Shown here: positions 8,306-17,766 of the stretch, in pieces
Layout: every line of letters begins with the position of its first letter
How positions within the stretch are numbered: the stretch's first letter is position 1
Source of the DNA: Patescibacteria group bacterium
GTDB lineage: Bacteria; Patescibacteriota; WWE3; UBA101185; UBA10185
Assembly (NCBI GenBank): GCA_019428825.1
Contig: JAHYJU010000003.1
Span: 1-37,606 of the forward strand
Direction of reading: 5' to 3'
Length of the DNA: 37,606 nucleotides
The notes under the pieces: generated by a model
Seen by the model: only the letters and a program-made list of their open reading frames with translations
What the model was told of the DNA's origin: nothing
Database searches by the model: none
Program-made: the position numbers and the translations under genes

Positions 8306-9595
8306 ATGTTTCAATTAAAAGATTTTGGAGTAACTAAAAACACAGGTGTCTTAAAAAATGGTTCGAAGGTTTTTCATTTTTATAAACCTAATATGCCTGT
8401 TTCTACTGCTGTTATTTTTGATTCAGGTTCTAAATTTGATCCCGTTGGAAAAGAAGGACTTGCTCATTTTGTCGAACATATACTTTTTAAAAGCACTAAA
8501 AAATTTAAAGACGAGACGGAGGCCGGGCTTTTTTTAGAAAGTATCGGTGGTCAGGCTAATGCCTTTACGGGTGTTGACCTTCTTGGAGTAACTGCCGATA
8601 TCGGTATAGAATTAGATTATCCTAAGGTTGTTGATTTTATCCACGAGCTTACAAAAGAATCTTTATTTGAGGAACAGAAGATTGAGATTGAGAGAGGAAC
8701 TATTCTTGGTGAGATAGCCGATTATGAGTCAAACCCCGCACTTCATATTAGAGATTTAATGCAAGATGGTTTGTTCCAGGGTACTTATGCTGAAAGACCT
8801 ATTGCCGGAAATGCTGAAACTGTTATGGGCATATCACGCGATGACTTGTATAATTTTTACAAATCAAGGATAGCAGCAAAAAATATGTCTGTTGTTGTAG
8901 CAGGTGATATTGAGTTTGATAAAATCGTTGATTTGTTTGATGCTACATTTTCTGAAGCACTGCCCTTCGAAGAAAAATCGGATGCCGGGGATTTAGAGGT
9001 TATTAGGAAAGATCCTTTGGGTATAAAGGTTTACGAAGGTATTGACCATATATTTACGGGTTTTTCTTTTAGAACGGGCAGGTATACTAATCCTGATTCT
9101 AAGGTTTTGGATGTCATTGAAACACTTATGGGAGAGGGTTTTTCTTCGTCTCTTTTTAGAAAATTAAGGACTGAAAACGGATTGGTTTATTCTCTTAAGG
9201 TTATGTCGGGAAGTTATATAGACAGAGGTCATTTTTCTGTTGTAACCGCGACTTCGAAAGAAAAATTACAGTTAGTTCTTGATATTTTAACAAGTGAGTT
9301 TAAAAGATTGGAGAGTGGTGATGTTGATGAGGTTGAGTTAAATCTGGCAAAACAAAAAATAATTAGATCTAAAATAAGAGAAATGCAGGATTCTAACACT
9401 TGGGTTGGTTTTCATCTTTCTGATATTTTTTTTAATCCGGATAATCCTATTGACCTGGCAGGGTATTTGAATGAGATTGAAAATATTACACTAAAAGATG
9501 TAGTTGAAATTTCCAAAAAGTATTTTACTAAAAACAGTTGGTATTTGGCTCTGTGCGGTGATGTTAAGGAAAATGATTTTAAGATTGATTACTGA
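8306..9595 (+). CDS. M16 family zinc peptidase
   Basis: Inverted zinc motif HFVEH and downstream ERGTILGEI glutamate; GLVYSLKV in C-terminal half. Confidence 0.9.
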   Translation: MFQLKDFGVTKNTGVLKNGSKVFHFYKPNMPVSTAVIFDSGSKFDPVGKEGLAHFVEHILFKSTKKFKDETEAGLFLESIGGQANAFTGVDLLGVTADIGIELDYPKVVDFIHELTKESLFEEQKIEIERGTILGEIADYESNPALHIRDLMQDGLFQGTYAERPIAGNAETVMGISRDDLYNFYKSRIAAKNMSVVVAGDIEFDKIVDLFDATFSEALPFEEKSDAGDLEVIRKDPLGIKVYEGIDHIFTGFSFRTGRYTNPDSKVLDVIETLMGEGFSSSLFRKLRTENGLVYSLKVMSGSYIDRGHFSVVTATSKEKLQLVLDILTSEFKRLESGDVDEVELNLAKQKIIRSKIREMQDSNTWVGFHLSDIFFNPDNPIDLAGYLNEIENITLKDVVEISKKYFTKNSWYLALCGDVKENDFKIDY

Positions 9596-9601
9596 AAAAT
9601 A

Positions 9602-11449
9602 TTATTCTTTGTATCCCTCGGCTTGAATTCTAAACCCTTCTGTGTACTTTCCGTTTAATTTAAGTAATTCCTCATGGGTTCCCTGTTCTATTATTTTTCC
9701 GTCATCAAGAACAATTATCCTATCAGCGTTTCTTACTGTCGAGAACCTATGTGAAATTATTATTACTGTTTTATTTTCAAAGAATTCATATATTTTTGTA
9801 AATATTTTTGCTTCTGATGCGGTATCTATGGCTGCAGTAGGTTCATCAAATATTACCAAGGGGGCGTTTCTGTAGAAAAACCTTGCTAAAGCAATTTTTT
9901 GCCATTGACCTGTGCTGGGTCTGACACCTCCCTTAAACCTCTCACTTAAAATTGTATCGAATTTATTCGGATACTCTTCAATAAAGTCTAGGGCATCCGC
10001 GGTTTGTGCAGCATCTCTCATCTTTTTTTGGTCTATCTCGTCAACTTTACCTATCATAATATTCTCTTTAACACTTAGACTGCTGTAATTGTTAAAATCC
10101 TGAAATAACGTCCCAAAGTTTTTATATAGTGATTCTGATTTAATGTCAGAGATTTCTATATCATTAATAGTTATCTGTCCCTCAGATGCTTTATAAAACT
10201 TGCAAAGAAGCTTAACCAGTGTTGTTTTTCCGGCTCCGTTGTGACCTACTATTGCAATCTTCTCTCCCGATTTAATATTTAAAGATAGGTTTTTTATGAC
10301 CTTTTTATCATTTCTGGGGTAAGAGAAACTCACATCTTTGAAATCAATACTAGGGCCTTTATCCATCATAGGCAGTTCCTTATCTCCGTCATTTAAAACA
10401 GGTTCTGCCATAAAAAGATAGTATACATCTTTAATTTGTATTGCTGACTCTGAGACATCATTAAAGTTTTGTACTACTCTGGTAACGGAGGTTTCTAAAA
10501 TGTTTAGAGATCTCATCCAAAAAGCTACATTACCGATACTTAGAATTCTGTTAAGAAATCTTTTAAATATTTCCAAATATCCGTAGAAGGTTAGTAAATC
10601 CCGAAGAAAACCTATAAAGTGACTCCAAAATCTGGATTTCTGAGCGAATTTAAGATGTCGGTCGGTAAGCCAATTTGTAAACTTAGTGTACAAATCATCT
10701 ATATATTTAAATGACCCTGTAACTGTAACTTCTTGTAGGGGTGTTGGGTTTTGCAAGGTCCAAGCAGCTTCTGTTACCCTTCTATGTTTTTCTGTATTTT
10801 CAAAACGAAGTTTATATATTTTTCTTCTCATTACCCTATCAATAAACAAATATGGGATTGATATAATGAGTGTTAATACTACGAATTGGGGCATAAATCT
10901 TAGAACAAGAGTTAATGTTACAAACATCTTTACTACGTTGACAATAAAGTCGATACTAGTGTCTACATATCTGAAAACATTCCAAAGATAATTACCGGCT
11001 CTATAAACTTTGTCGCTTATTTCCGGTTGCTCTAGAGTCTGGATTCCTAATCGATTTAGTTTGTGATAGAGTTCCCTCCTTAAGAACACGTCGCTTTTTA
11101 ATCTAATTATGGATCCCGCATAGCTATTTACAAAAGCAAGGACAGTTTCAATAACACTGTATGTAAGGAGAACTGCTAGATAAGGATACATGCTTTGAAT
11201 AACAGCATTTGGTTCTTGTATGACCCTCGTTAACTCGTCTAAAGCTCTGGCGAATATCAGAGTATAGATAATGTCCTGAACTTTAAATATTGTTTGACCA
11301 ACAATATATACAGTGGTTGCATAAGGGTGGTTTTTGAAAAATAGTGATAAACCCCATTTAGATATTTTAAATGTTTCTAAGAAACTGACTTTTTGGTAAT
11401 CATCTGAATTATCAGGTTTATTAGAGGATGCAGATTCATTATCAGACAT
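9602..11449 (-). CDS. ABC transporter, fused permease and ATP-binding domains
   Basis: Walker A GHNGAGKTT, signature STGQWQKIALAR, Walker B LVIFDEPTAAID, H-loop ISHR; N-terminal TM domain. Confidence 0.93.
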   Translation of the reverse strand: MSDNESASSNKPDNSDDYQKVSFLETFKISKWGLSLFFKNHPYATTVYIVGQTIFKVQDIIYTLIFARALDELTRVIQEPNAVIQSMYPYLAVLLTYSVIETVLAFVNSYAGSIIRLKSDVFLRRELYHKLNRLGIQTLEQPEISDKVYRAGNYLWNVFRYVDTSIDFIVNVVKMFVTLTLVLRFMPQFVVLTLIISIPYLFIDRVMRRKIYKLRFENTEKHRRVTEAAWTLQNPTPLQEVTVTGSFKYIDDLYTKFTNWLTDRHLKFAQKSRFWSHFIGFLRDLLTFYGYLEIFKRFLNRILSIGNVAFWMRSLNILETSVTRVVQNFNDVSESAIQIKDVYYLFMAEPVLNDGDKELPMMDKGPSIDFKDVSFSYPRNDKKVIKNLSLNIKSGEKIAIVGHNGAGKTTLVKLLCKFYKASEGQITINDIEISDIKSESLYKNFGTLFQDFNNYSSLSVKENIMIGKVDEIDQKKMRDAAQTADALDFIEEYPNKFDTILSERFKGGVRPSTGQWQKIALARFFYRNAPLVIFDEPTAAIDTASEAKIFTKIYEFFENKTVIIISHRFSTVRNADRIIVLDDGKIIEQGTHEELLKLNGKYTEGFRIQAEGYKE

Positions 11450-11481
11450 AATACTTTATTCTAATTTGAAAAGAGTGAAAT

Positions 11482-11835
11482 TTAAAGGTTTTTCTTAACT
11501 TTATCCACTATCTCATCAAAAGATGCGGGGTCTTGAATAGCTATCTCCGATAACATTTTTCTGTTCAACTCAATTTTTGATTTTTTTAAGGCGTTAATAA
11601 ATCTGCTGTACATAATCTCATGTTTGGTTAAAGCTGAGTTTAATCTTGATATCCAAAGTCTCCTTAGATTACCGGGTCTTTTTCTTCTACCTCTAAAGGC
11701 ATGTTCCCCGGCTCTTAATACAGCCTCACTTGCCTTTTTATAATTTTTGCTTCTATTACCCCTATACCCTTTTGCAAGTTTTAATACTTTTTTATGTCTT
11801 TTTGCGGCGCTAGGCCCACCTTTTACTCTTGGCAT
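11482..11835 (-). CDS. rplT: 50S ribosomal protein L20
   Basis: Conserved L20 sequence (MPRVKGGPSAAKRHKKVLKLAKGYRGNRSKNYKKA...RRLWISRLN). Confidence 0.97.
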   Translation of the reverse strand: MPRVKGGPSAAKRHKKVLKLAKGYRGNRSKNYKKASEAVLRAGEHAFRGRRKRPGNLRRLWISRLNSALTKHEIMYSRFINALKKSKIELNRKMLSEIAIQDPASFDEIVDKVKKNL

Positions 11836-12053
11836 TATATTTCCTTTCCATGCTTGTTCAGCATCTTTTTAAACATTTTTTTATGACCTTTGTTTTTCTG
11901 TTCAGAAACACCTGTATTTCTGGTTTTATTAGGACTACTTTTTTTCTCTTTTAAGTGGCCCATACCTACACTTTTCTTCATTATTTTACCTGTTTTTGTT
12001 ATCTTTACTCTTCTAAGTAAAGTTTTTTTTGTTTTTATCTTTTGTTTTGCCAT
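11835..12053 (-). CDS. rpmI: 50S ribosomal protein L35
   Basis: Basic short protein with L35 pattern (MAKQKIKTKKTLLRRVKITKTGKI...); in infC-rpmI-rplT order. Confidence 0.93.
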   Translation of the reverse strand: MAKQKIKTKKTLLRRVKITKTGKIMKKSVGMGHLKEKKSSPNKTRNTGVSEQKNKGHKKMFKKMLNKHGKEI

Positions 12054-12059
12054 ATTAAT

Positions 12060-12566
12060 TCACTTTCCTACAAACATTGCCCAAACGGTATTACCCAATC
12101 TTTTGGGCTCTTCTTCAATTTTTGCTACTTCATTAAGTTCTTTTTCAATTTTCCTGATTTGATCTATTGCTACCTCAGGGAACATTGCTTCCCTACCCTT
12201 CATTTTTACTGTTATCTTAACTTTGTCTCCATCGTCAATAAATTCTTTTGCTCTTTTAACAAATCTTTGCATATCTCCTTCTCCTGTGGTTGGGCTCAAT
12301 CTAAGCTCCTTTACTTCAGTTTTTTTACTTTTTGCCTTTGCTGTGCTTTCTTTCTTTTTTTCGTCGTATAAAAACTTAGCAAAGTCTACTATCTTAGCCA
12401 CCGGGGGGTTGGCGTTTGGAACTACTAAAACAAGGTCCAAATCATCTTTTAAAGCTATACCCAATGCTTCACTTGTTTTCATCACACCTAAATTTTCGCC
12501 TTTAGTCGAAATTACTCTAACTTCTTCTGATTTTATCTGTTGGTTTTTTGTGTACCAGTTTGGTAT
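12060..12566 (-). CDS. infC: translation initiation factor IF-3, proposed AUA start at 12566
   Basis: IF-3 sequence SEEVRVISTKGENLGVMKTSEALGIALKDDLDLVLVVPNANPPVAKIVDF; the frame stays open upstream of the track's GTG start to an ATA placed 7 nt after AGGAGG. Confidence 0.9.
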   Translation of the reverse strand: MPNWYTKNQQIKSEEVRVISTKGENLGVMKTSEALGIALKDDLDLVLVVPNANPPVAKIVDFAKFLYDEKKKESTAKAKSKKTEVKELRLSPTTGEGDMQRFVKRAKEFIDDGDKVKITVKMKGREAMFPEVAIDQIRKIEKELNEVAKIEEEPKRLGNTVWAMFVGK

Positions 12567-12593
12567 ATGCTTTCCTCCTAAAACCTTAGTAAA

Positions 12594-14390
12594 TTACCAC
12601 AAATTGAGAGATTTGGTCAAATACATTTTTTCAATTTTCTCAATTACTTCATCAAGGGGTTTTAACCCAAGATTCTCTTCAGTGCGTAGTCTAACACTTA
12701 CTCCATTATTTTCAATCTCTTTATCCCCGATTATAAACATATAGGGAATTTTCTGCATTTGAGCATCTCTTATTTTTGCTTGCATTGTTTCAGATCTGTC
12801 GTCTATTTTTACTCTTATGTTTTTCTCTTTTAGCTTTTCGGAAACTTTTTGTGCGTATTCAATGTGTTTATCACCAATAGGTATTATTTGGACTTGTAAG
12901 GGACACATCCATACAGGAAACGCTCCGTTTGTATGCTCTATATAAACTCCCATGAATCTTTCAAGTGATCCTAAAAGTGCCCTGTGTATCATGAATGGTG
13001 TTTTTTGATCCCCACTGTTGTCTATGTAGGTCATGTTGAATTTGCTCGGAAGATTAAAATCTACTTGTATAGTTGAAAGTTGCCATTTTCTACCTATAGC
13101 ATCGGAAACTTTGATATCAATTTTTGGACCATAGAATACTGCCCCACCTACATCCGTAATGTAGTCTTCAAAACCAAAATTTTTGAGAACTAGTTTTAAT
13201 CCTTCTTCGGCTTTATCCCAATCTTTATCTCCCCCAATGTATTTTTCCTTGTTCTCAGGGTCTCTTACCGATAAATTAACTTCAAAATCGTCAAAACCGA
13301 ATGTTTTTAGGACGAACATAGTTAAGTCCATAGCTTCCATAAGTTCATCGTGAAGTTGTTCCTCGGTGCACATTATGTGGCCGTCGTCTTGGGTAAATCC
13401 TCTTACTCTGGTTAAACCTTGCAAAACTCCACTTTTTTCATATCTGTAAACTGTTCCCATCTCTGCTGTTCTGAATGGAAGTTCTTTATAACTTCTAGGT
13501 CTGTGATTGTAAATTTTAATATGCATAGGACAATTCATAGGTTTTAACCTGTATTGCTCATCTTCTATTCCAAAGGAGTTATACATGGCGTCTTTATAAA
13601 AATCCAAATGCCCGGAGTGTGACCATAGAGCTTCACTTGCAATATGAGGAGTTGTTACCGGTAAATACCCTCTTTCAAGATAAGTGTTAAAGGCAAACTC
13701 CATGGCTTTGTGTCGGACAAATGCCCCGTTAGGCATCCACAGAGGAAGTCCTTGACCAACCTCGTCGTCCATAAAGAAAAGTTCCATTTCTTTCGCTATA
13801 TTTCTGTGATCTCTTTCTTTGGCCTTTTCAATCATCTCAAGATATTCATCTAGTTCTTCTTGAGTTTCAAAAACAGTTGCATAGATTCTTGTGAGCATTT
13901 TGTTTTTTTCATCACCGTGCCAATAAGCTCCGGCAACACTTAAAAGTTTGAAAGCGCCGATGCTACTTGTTCTTCCAGTGTGGTTGCCCGCACACAGGTC
14001 AATATCATAGTATCTTCCCTCTTTGTTCCCTATTTCACAAACTGTCGGATTTCCTCCGTCTTTTTCAATTTCTCCTATCATTTCAAGTTTAAAAGGATTA
14101 TCTTTGAAAATTTCTTTTAATTCTTTGAAACCGGCATCTCTCATTAAAATAGGAAGATTTGCTTCTACAATATCTCTCATTCTTTCTTCTATTTTAGGAA
14201 AGTCCTCTTCTGTTATTTTTCCTTCGTAATCGAAATCACCGTAGAAACCATTTTCTATTGGAGGTCCCATTACTTTTTTTGCTCCCGGGAATAAACTTTC
14301 CACAGCCATATGCATGACATGTTCTGTGCTGTGCCTTAGAGGGTACAGCGGATTATCTTTGATTTTATCTATTACTTTTTGTTTTTTCAT
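12594..14390 (-). CDS. thrS: threonyl-tRNA synthetase (no TGS domain)
   Basis: Editing-domain RHSTEH and DLCAGNH; catalytic MNCPMHI, RTAEMGTVYRYEKSG, GFTQDDGHI. Confidence 0.95.
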   Translation of the reverse strand: MKKQKVIDKIKDNPLYPLRHSTEHVMHMAVESLFPGAKKVMGPPIENGFYGDFDYEGKITEEDFPKIEERMRDIVEANLPILMRDAGFKELKEIFKDNPFKLEMIGEIEKDGGNPTVCEIGNKEGRYYDIDLCAGNHTGRTSSIGAFKLLSVAGAYWHGDEKNKMLTRIYATVFETQEELDEYLEMIEKAKERDHRNIAKEMELFFMDDEVGQGLPLWMPNGAFVRHKAMEFAFNTYLERGYLPVTTPHIASEALWSHSGHLDFYKDAMYNSFGIEDEQYRLKPMNCPMHIKIYNHRPRSYKELPFRTAEMGTVYRYEKSGVLQGLTRVRGFTQDDGHIMCTEEQLHDELMEAMDLTMFVLKTFGFDDFEVNLSVRDPENKEKYIGGDKDWDKAEEGLKLVLKNFGFEDYITDVGGAVFYGPKIDIKVSDAIGRKWQLSTIQVDFNLPSKFNMTYIDNSGDQKTPFMIHRALLGSLERFMGVYIEHTNGAFPVWMCPLQVQIIPIGDKHIEYAQKVSEKLKEKNIRVKIDDRSETMQAKIRDAQMQKIPYMFIIGDKEIENNGVSVRLRTEENLGLKPLDEVIEKIEKMYLTKSLNLW

Positions 14391-14561
14391 ATATTTGTCT
14401 TTCTGATTATATCTGAATTTTGCTTAAATGAATACGTTTTATGAGTTTTAATAAGATTATTTCCCCGCTCTTGGCGAGGTTGTGGTTGTTGTAAAGATTG
14501 TGTAAAAAAGATTATTTTTCACTGTGTTTATTTTTACTACTTGAGATTGGGTGTGTCAATG

Positions 14562-14595
14562 AAAAAGCTTCACAAAATTTTTGTGAAGCTTTTGG
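14562..14595 (-). terminator. terminator-like hairpin overlapping the 3' end of the 14570-14968 CDS
   Basis: Minus strand: AAAAGCTTCACAAAAATTTTGTGAAGCTTTTTC inverted repeat with T-rich 3' side. Confidence 0.6.
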
Positions 14596-14968
14596 CAGTA
14601 GCTCTCTTCGATAATCTGTTTTCAATAAATGTGACCTTGTCGGAAAAAGACATTTCTAACCATTTTTCTTTTTCAGCCCCTTCATTGGGAACTCCAAAAT
14701 AGGCACAGAATATTGCGGCTTCGTAAAGATTTATAGGGGTTTTTTCTTCTTTGGGAATCGGAACGAATCCTCCATTTTTATCTTTTTTTACTCCGCAAAG
14801 TTTTTCTCCGATTGTTATAGTCCTTGGATCTTGTTTACCAACTTTCGTAGTTAAGAAGGTTAACTTACCTGATTCTTTATCAGTTTTGGTATTTTCTTCA
14901 TTTGGTACAAAATCCAAAATCTCGAACAAAGGTTTATCTGTCACATAATCGTTATTACTCTCAGCCAT
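14570..14968 (-). CDS. hypothetical protein (132 aa)
   Basis: ORF with AGGAG SD before ATG; hairpin at its 3' end. Confidence 0.7.
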   Translation of the reverse strand: MAESNNDYVTDKPLFEILDFVPNEENTKTDKESGKLTFLTTKVGKQDPRTITIGEKLCGVKKDKNGGFVPIPKEEKTPINLYEAAIFCAYFGVPNEGAEKEKWLEMSFSDKVTFIENRLSKRATAKSFTKIL

Positions 14969-15035
14969 TTTTACTCCTATCTATTTTTTCTTAAAGAATA
15001 TAGCAGAAGACTATAGCAGATTTGAATTAATGTCA

Positions 15036-15300
15036 AAAAAATGGCACGTAATATCTCAAAGTTTTTAACCTTGGTTTTATTACGTGCCTAAAACGATCAT
15101 TTTTTCCGCATAAAATTCTCAATGGCTTATAGAGTCCAGTTCCCTATGCCGTGAGATTATTAGCCCCACAGTTTCCTCCTTTCGGATTTGATAGAGATGA
15201 GATACTTGATTCCACAATGATTATAGAATCCCATCTCTTTCCGATGATATCTGTCCTCCTCCCTCTAAACCTACTCAATAAGCAAAGAGTAGCTAATGTA
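15036..15300 (-). ncRNA. candidate structured non-coding RNA with promoter and intrinsic terminator
   Basis: Minus-strand TATAAT (15307-15312); nested hairpins; terminal 11-bp stem GGCACGTAATA/TATTACGTGCC (15043-15088) followed by ATTTTTTT. Confidence 0.5.
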
Positions 15301-15349
15301 GGAAGTATTATACCTAAAATTTTTAAAAAGTCTATAAGTCTATTTGTAG

Positions 15350-16282
15350 CTATAATTCTAAAATTTCTTTCTCAACTGGTATTGTTTTTACATGAATAAG
15401 GCCAAATTTTTTTAAAAGAACTAGAATTAAAAATATTGTGTTTGTGTAGATAAAATATATTACAGAGTTATAAATTTGTAAGATTCCAAATACTAACAAA
15501 GCTAATGTAGGGCTAAAAAGATTTTTGTATGGTTCTACAACATTATTTATTTGTGTGGATATGGAATTTTTTATCGTTCCCGTAACGCTTTCTGTTGTGC
15601 TTTCAGGCAAGGATATGTTAGCGGGTAATTCAGTAATTCCGAAGCTGTTTAGAACAGCAGCTACTTGAGGATTTGATTCCTTAAGTGATTCAAGGTTTAA
15701 GGAAGTAATCTCCTCGGCTACCTGTTTTTCATATTCTTTCTCTACAGCTTCTTTTACGGGTTTTTCTACTATATCTGCGGCCCACTCCCCTACATTTATC
15801 GAAGAGATATTTTCAGACATAAGAAAAACCGACAATGCTGTAATTACACTTATAATAAGAAGAAATCCTTTTGTAGCAGACCTTCCGGAGTATCTAATTC
15901 TTATTTTAATTAAACTCTTACTTATGGAATTTGTTCTTTGAATTGAAAATAGAAAATAAAGAAACGAAAATACTGAGCCTACTATAGCCTCTTCTGTTTT
16001 AAATTTAGTCAAAAATATGAAAGATAAGATAAAAACTATCGAGGGTGCTATAAATATTTCCCATTTTTTATTTATGGAATGCGAGATTAATCCAATAGTC
16101 CAAAGAGTCGGTAGCAGGATTAAAGCAAAGGGAATTGCAAACTCGGGAGACAGGGAAAAATACCTTTGGTTTTCTACAAAGTTTGTAATTACTCTGCAAA
16201 GAAAAAACAACTCTATTGCAAAAAGAACATACAGTATTGATTTTTTTACAACAGAATATTTATTCAAGCCAACACTTTCCAT
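15350..16282 (-). CDS. hypothetical multi-pass membrane protein (310 aa)
   Basis: Several hydrophobic segments flanking a polar central region. Confidence 0.7.
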   Translation of the reverse strand: MESVGLNKYSVVKKSILYVLFAIELFFLCRVITNFVENQRYFSLSPEFAIPFALILLPTLWTIGLISHSINKKWEIFIAPSIVFILSFIFLTKFKTEEAIVGSVFSFLYFLFSIQRTNSISKSLIKIRIRYSGRSATKGFLLIISVITALSVFLMSENISSINVGEWAADIVEKPVKEAVEKEYEKQVAEEITSLNLESLKESNPQVAAVLNSFGITELPANISLPESTTESVTGTIKNSISTQINNVVEPYKNLFSPTLALLVFGILQIYNSVIYFIYTNTIFLILVLLKKFGLIHVKTIPVEKEILEL

Positions 16283-16321
16283 TGTTTAAGTATAGATTTT
16301 AGACTATTTTCTTACAAGTCT

Positions 16322-16711
16322 TTAGTCGTGATGATGAGATTTTTCGTATTCATCTGCTTCCGTCTTGGTTTCATGAATAGTCCCATCGGGATGATTTGCG
16401 GGGCTATAAACTGTGTAGAGTTTCAAGTCTTCTGTCTCACTTGTGTTTATGATATTGTGCTCTGTTCCCGCAGGAATGACTATTGCGAACCCGTCAGTAA
16501 TACTATATTCCTGACCTTCGGCAACTAATTTTCCTTCACCTGCGTCTATTCTGAAAAATTGATCTACATCACCGTGTATCTCCATCCCAATTTCCTCACC
16601 CGGTTTTAGACTCATAATGACAAGCTGGCTATGCTCGTTTGTTGACAGAACCTGTCTAAAATTACTATTTCCGAGAGTTAATTCTTCAATATTATCTACG
16701 AATATTGGCAT
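16322..16711 (-). CDS. cupin domain protein
   Basis: PGEEIGMEIHGDVDQFFRIDAGEGKL and PAGTEHNIINT cupin motifs; His-rich C-terminus. Confidence 0.88.
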   Translation of the reverse strand: MPIFVDNIEELTLGNSNFRQVLSTNEHSQLVIMSLKPGEEIGMEIHGDVDQFFRIDAGEGKLVAEGQEYSITDGFAIVIPAGTEHNIINTSETEDLKLYTVYSPANHPDGTIHETKTEADEYEKSHHHD

Positions 16712-16826
16712 AATATTTTTCCTTCCTTAAAATTATTATAACTATTTACTTATATTATTTTATTTATTATATATTAAACATTGGAAGTCGTTAATCTTAA
16801 CTGAGATCAAGATAAGTTACTCTACT

Positions 16827-17612
16827 CTAAGAGTGCCACTCTCGAATAGATATTTCGTGGATTATTGAATGTGTTTTTCCAAAGACTATCAACAAGTTGT
16901 ATCCCTTGTCCCACAATCTTTCCATGTTTTGAAGTGTTACTTTGTCTTTGTATTGTGATTTTGTGTTTATTACATCATTTATTATGTTTATTTCTTGATA
17001 AGGATTAGTCTCATTTTTTATATATTCCAAATTATTGTAATCAAGTTCAACCCCCGATATTTCCTGGTAGCACTTAGAAATATTACTTAATTCGAAGAAA
17101 TTAGCATCCCACCCCGATATTCCTTTAAGGTAATCCAGGTAGCTTCCAAGAGATGCCTCCATGTTGTCAGGTTTTATATAGTTACTTCTTATTGATATTT
17201 GCTCAACATAAAGACATGTTATTACTACATCTTTAGGGAATTTTTGAGCAAGGTGATTTAGTTGGTCAACTGTATCTGGCTCCGGGCTTGAAACTTGTAT
17301 GGCAGAAGCTTGTGCTAGAAACCAAGTGTAATAAGACTCACCCAGGGATTTTATCTGCTCCTTCCTGTTGTACGGAAGCATTTTTTCACCACCTTCTACA
17401 AGAACCATTCTTCTTTTTCCATCTGTTTTATCAATAAAATCTTGAAGATAGTTTTCTAAAACTCCCCAAGCAGGGTCTTTAGGATCGTATATGTGTTCAA
17501 AGCCTAAATAGTATAATATTTGCCCCCCTTTTCTTATATGAAAAAAGTACGGGGTTGGATAAGGCCCGAATTTTGTAAGTTCGAGATATTTTTTTTGAAG
17601 ATTGTTTAGCAC
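16827..17612 (-). CDS. hypothetical protein, possibly related to the TraB/GumN/ChaN-like (TIKI) superfamily
   Basis: 261-aa ORF; RRMVLVEGG glutamate motif and C-terminal LLIVFGKTHS histidine motif are suggestive only. Confidence 0.6.
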   Translation of the reverse strand: MLNNLQKKYLELTKFGPYPTPYFFHIRKGGQILYYLGFEHIYDPKDPAWGVLENYLQDFIDKTDGKRRMVLVEGGEKMLPYNRKEQIKSLGESYYTWFLAQASAIQVSSPEPDTVDQLNHLAQKFPKDVVITCLYVEQISIRSNYIKPDNMEASLGSYLDYLKGISGWDANFFELSNISKCYQEISGVELDYNNLEYIKNETNPYQEINIINDVINTKSQYKDKVTLQNMERLWDKGYNLLIVFGKTHSIIHEISIREWHS

Positions 17613-17631
17613 AGGTTAAGTATATATTAAA

Positions 17632-17753
17632 GGGCTCAGCCCTGTACAGGGCTGGGCCATCTGCTAGACTCAGTCTAGCATTTCTATTCTCACTAGAATT
17701 TACTTTATTACCAACTAAAAAACGGTTTAGTGGAATTTCCGGACTGAGTCCGG
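17632..17753. repeat. palindromic repeat cluster C upstream of ppdK
   Basis: GGGCTCAGCCCTGTACAGGGCTGGGCC (17632-17658), TGCTAGACT-C-AGTCTAGCA (17662-17680), CCGGACT-G-AGTCCGG (17739-17753). Confidence 0.85.
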
Positions 17754-17766
17754 CATACCCAAATAG

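Noticed and set aside
12223-12744. 173-aa + ORF spanning infC and thrS
   Set aside because: Antisense to two conserved housekeeping genes
14460-14485. CCTCGC/GCGGGG hairpin upstream of thrS as a T-box or terminator
   Set aside because: Only 6 bp with a wobble, no T-run, and no T-box consensus; left unexplained
15100-15200. GGAGGAAACTGTGGGGCT resembles RNase P CR-I (GAGGAAAGTCCGGGCT); TCCGAAAGGA resembles the SRP tetraloop
   Set aside because: The remaining conserved blocks of either RNA were not found, so no specific identity is claimed
15151-15399. 82-aa + ORF
   Set aside because: Lies antisense across the candidate ncRNA and its promoter and the 3' end of the 15350 gene; no SD or family resemblance
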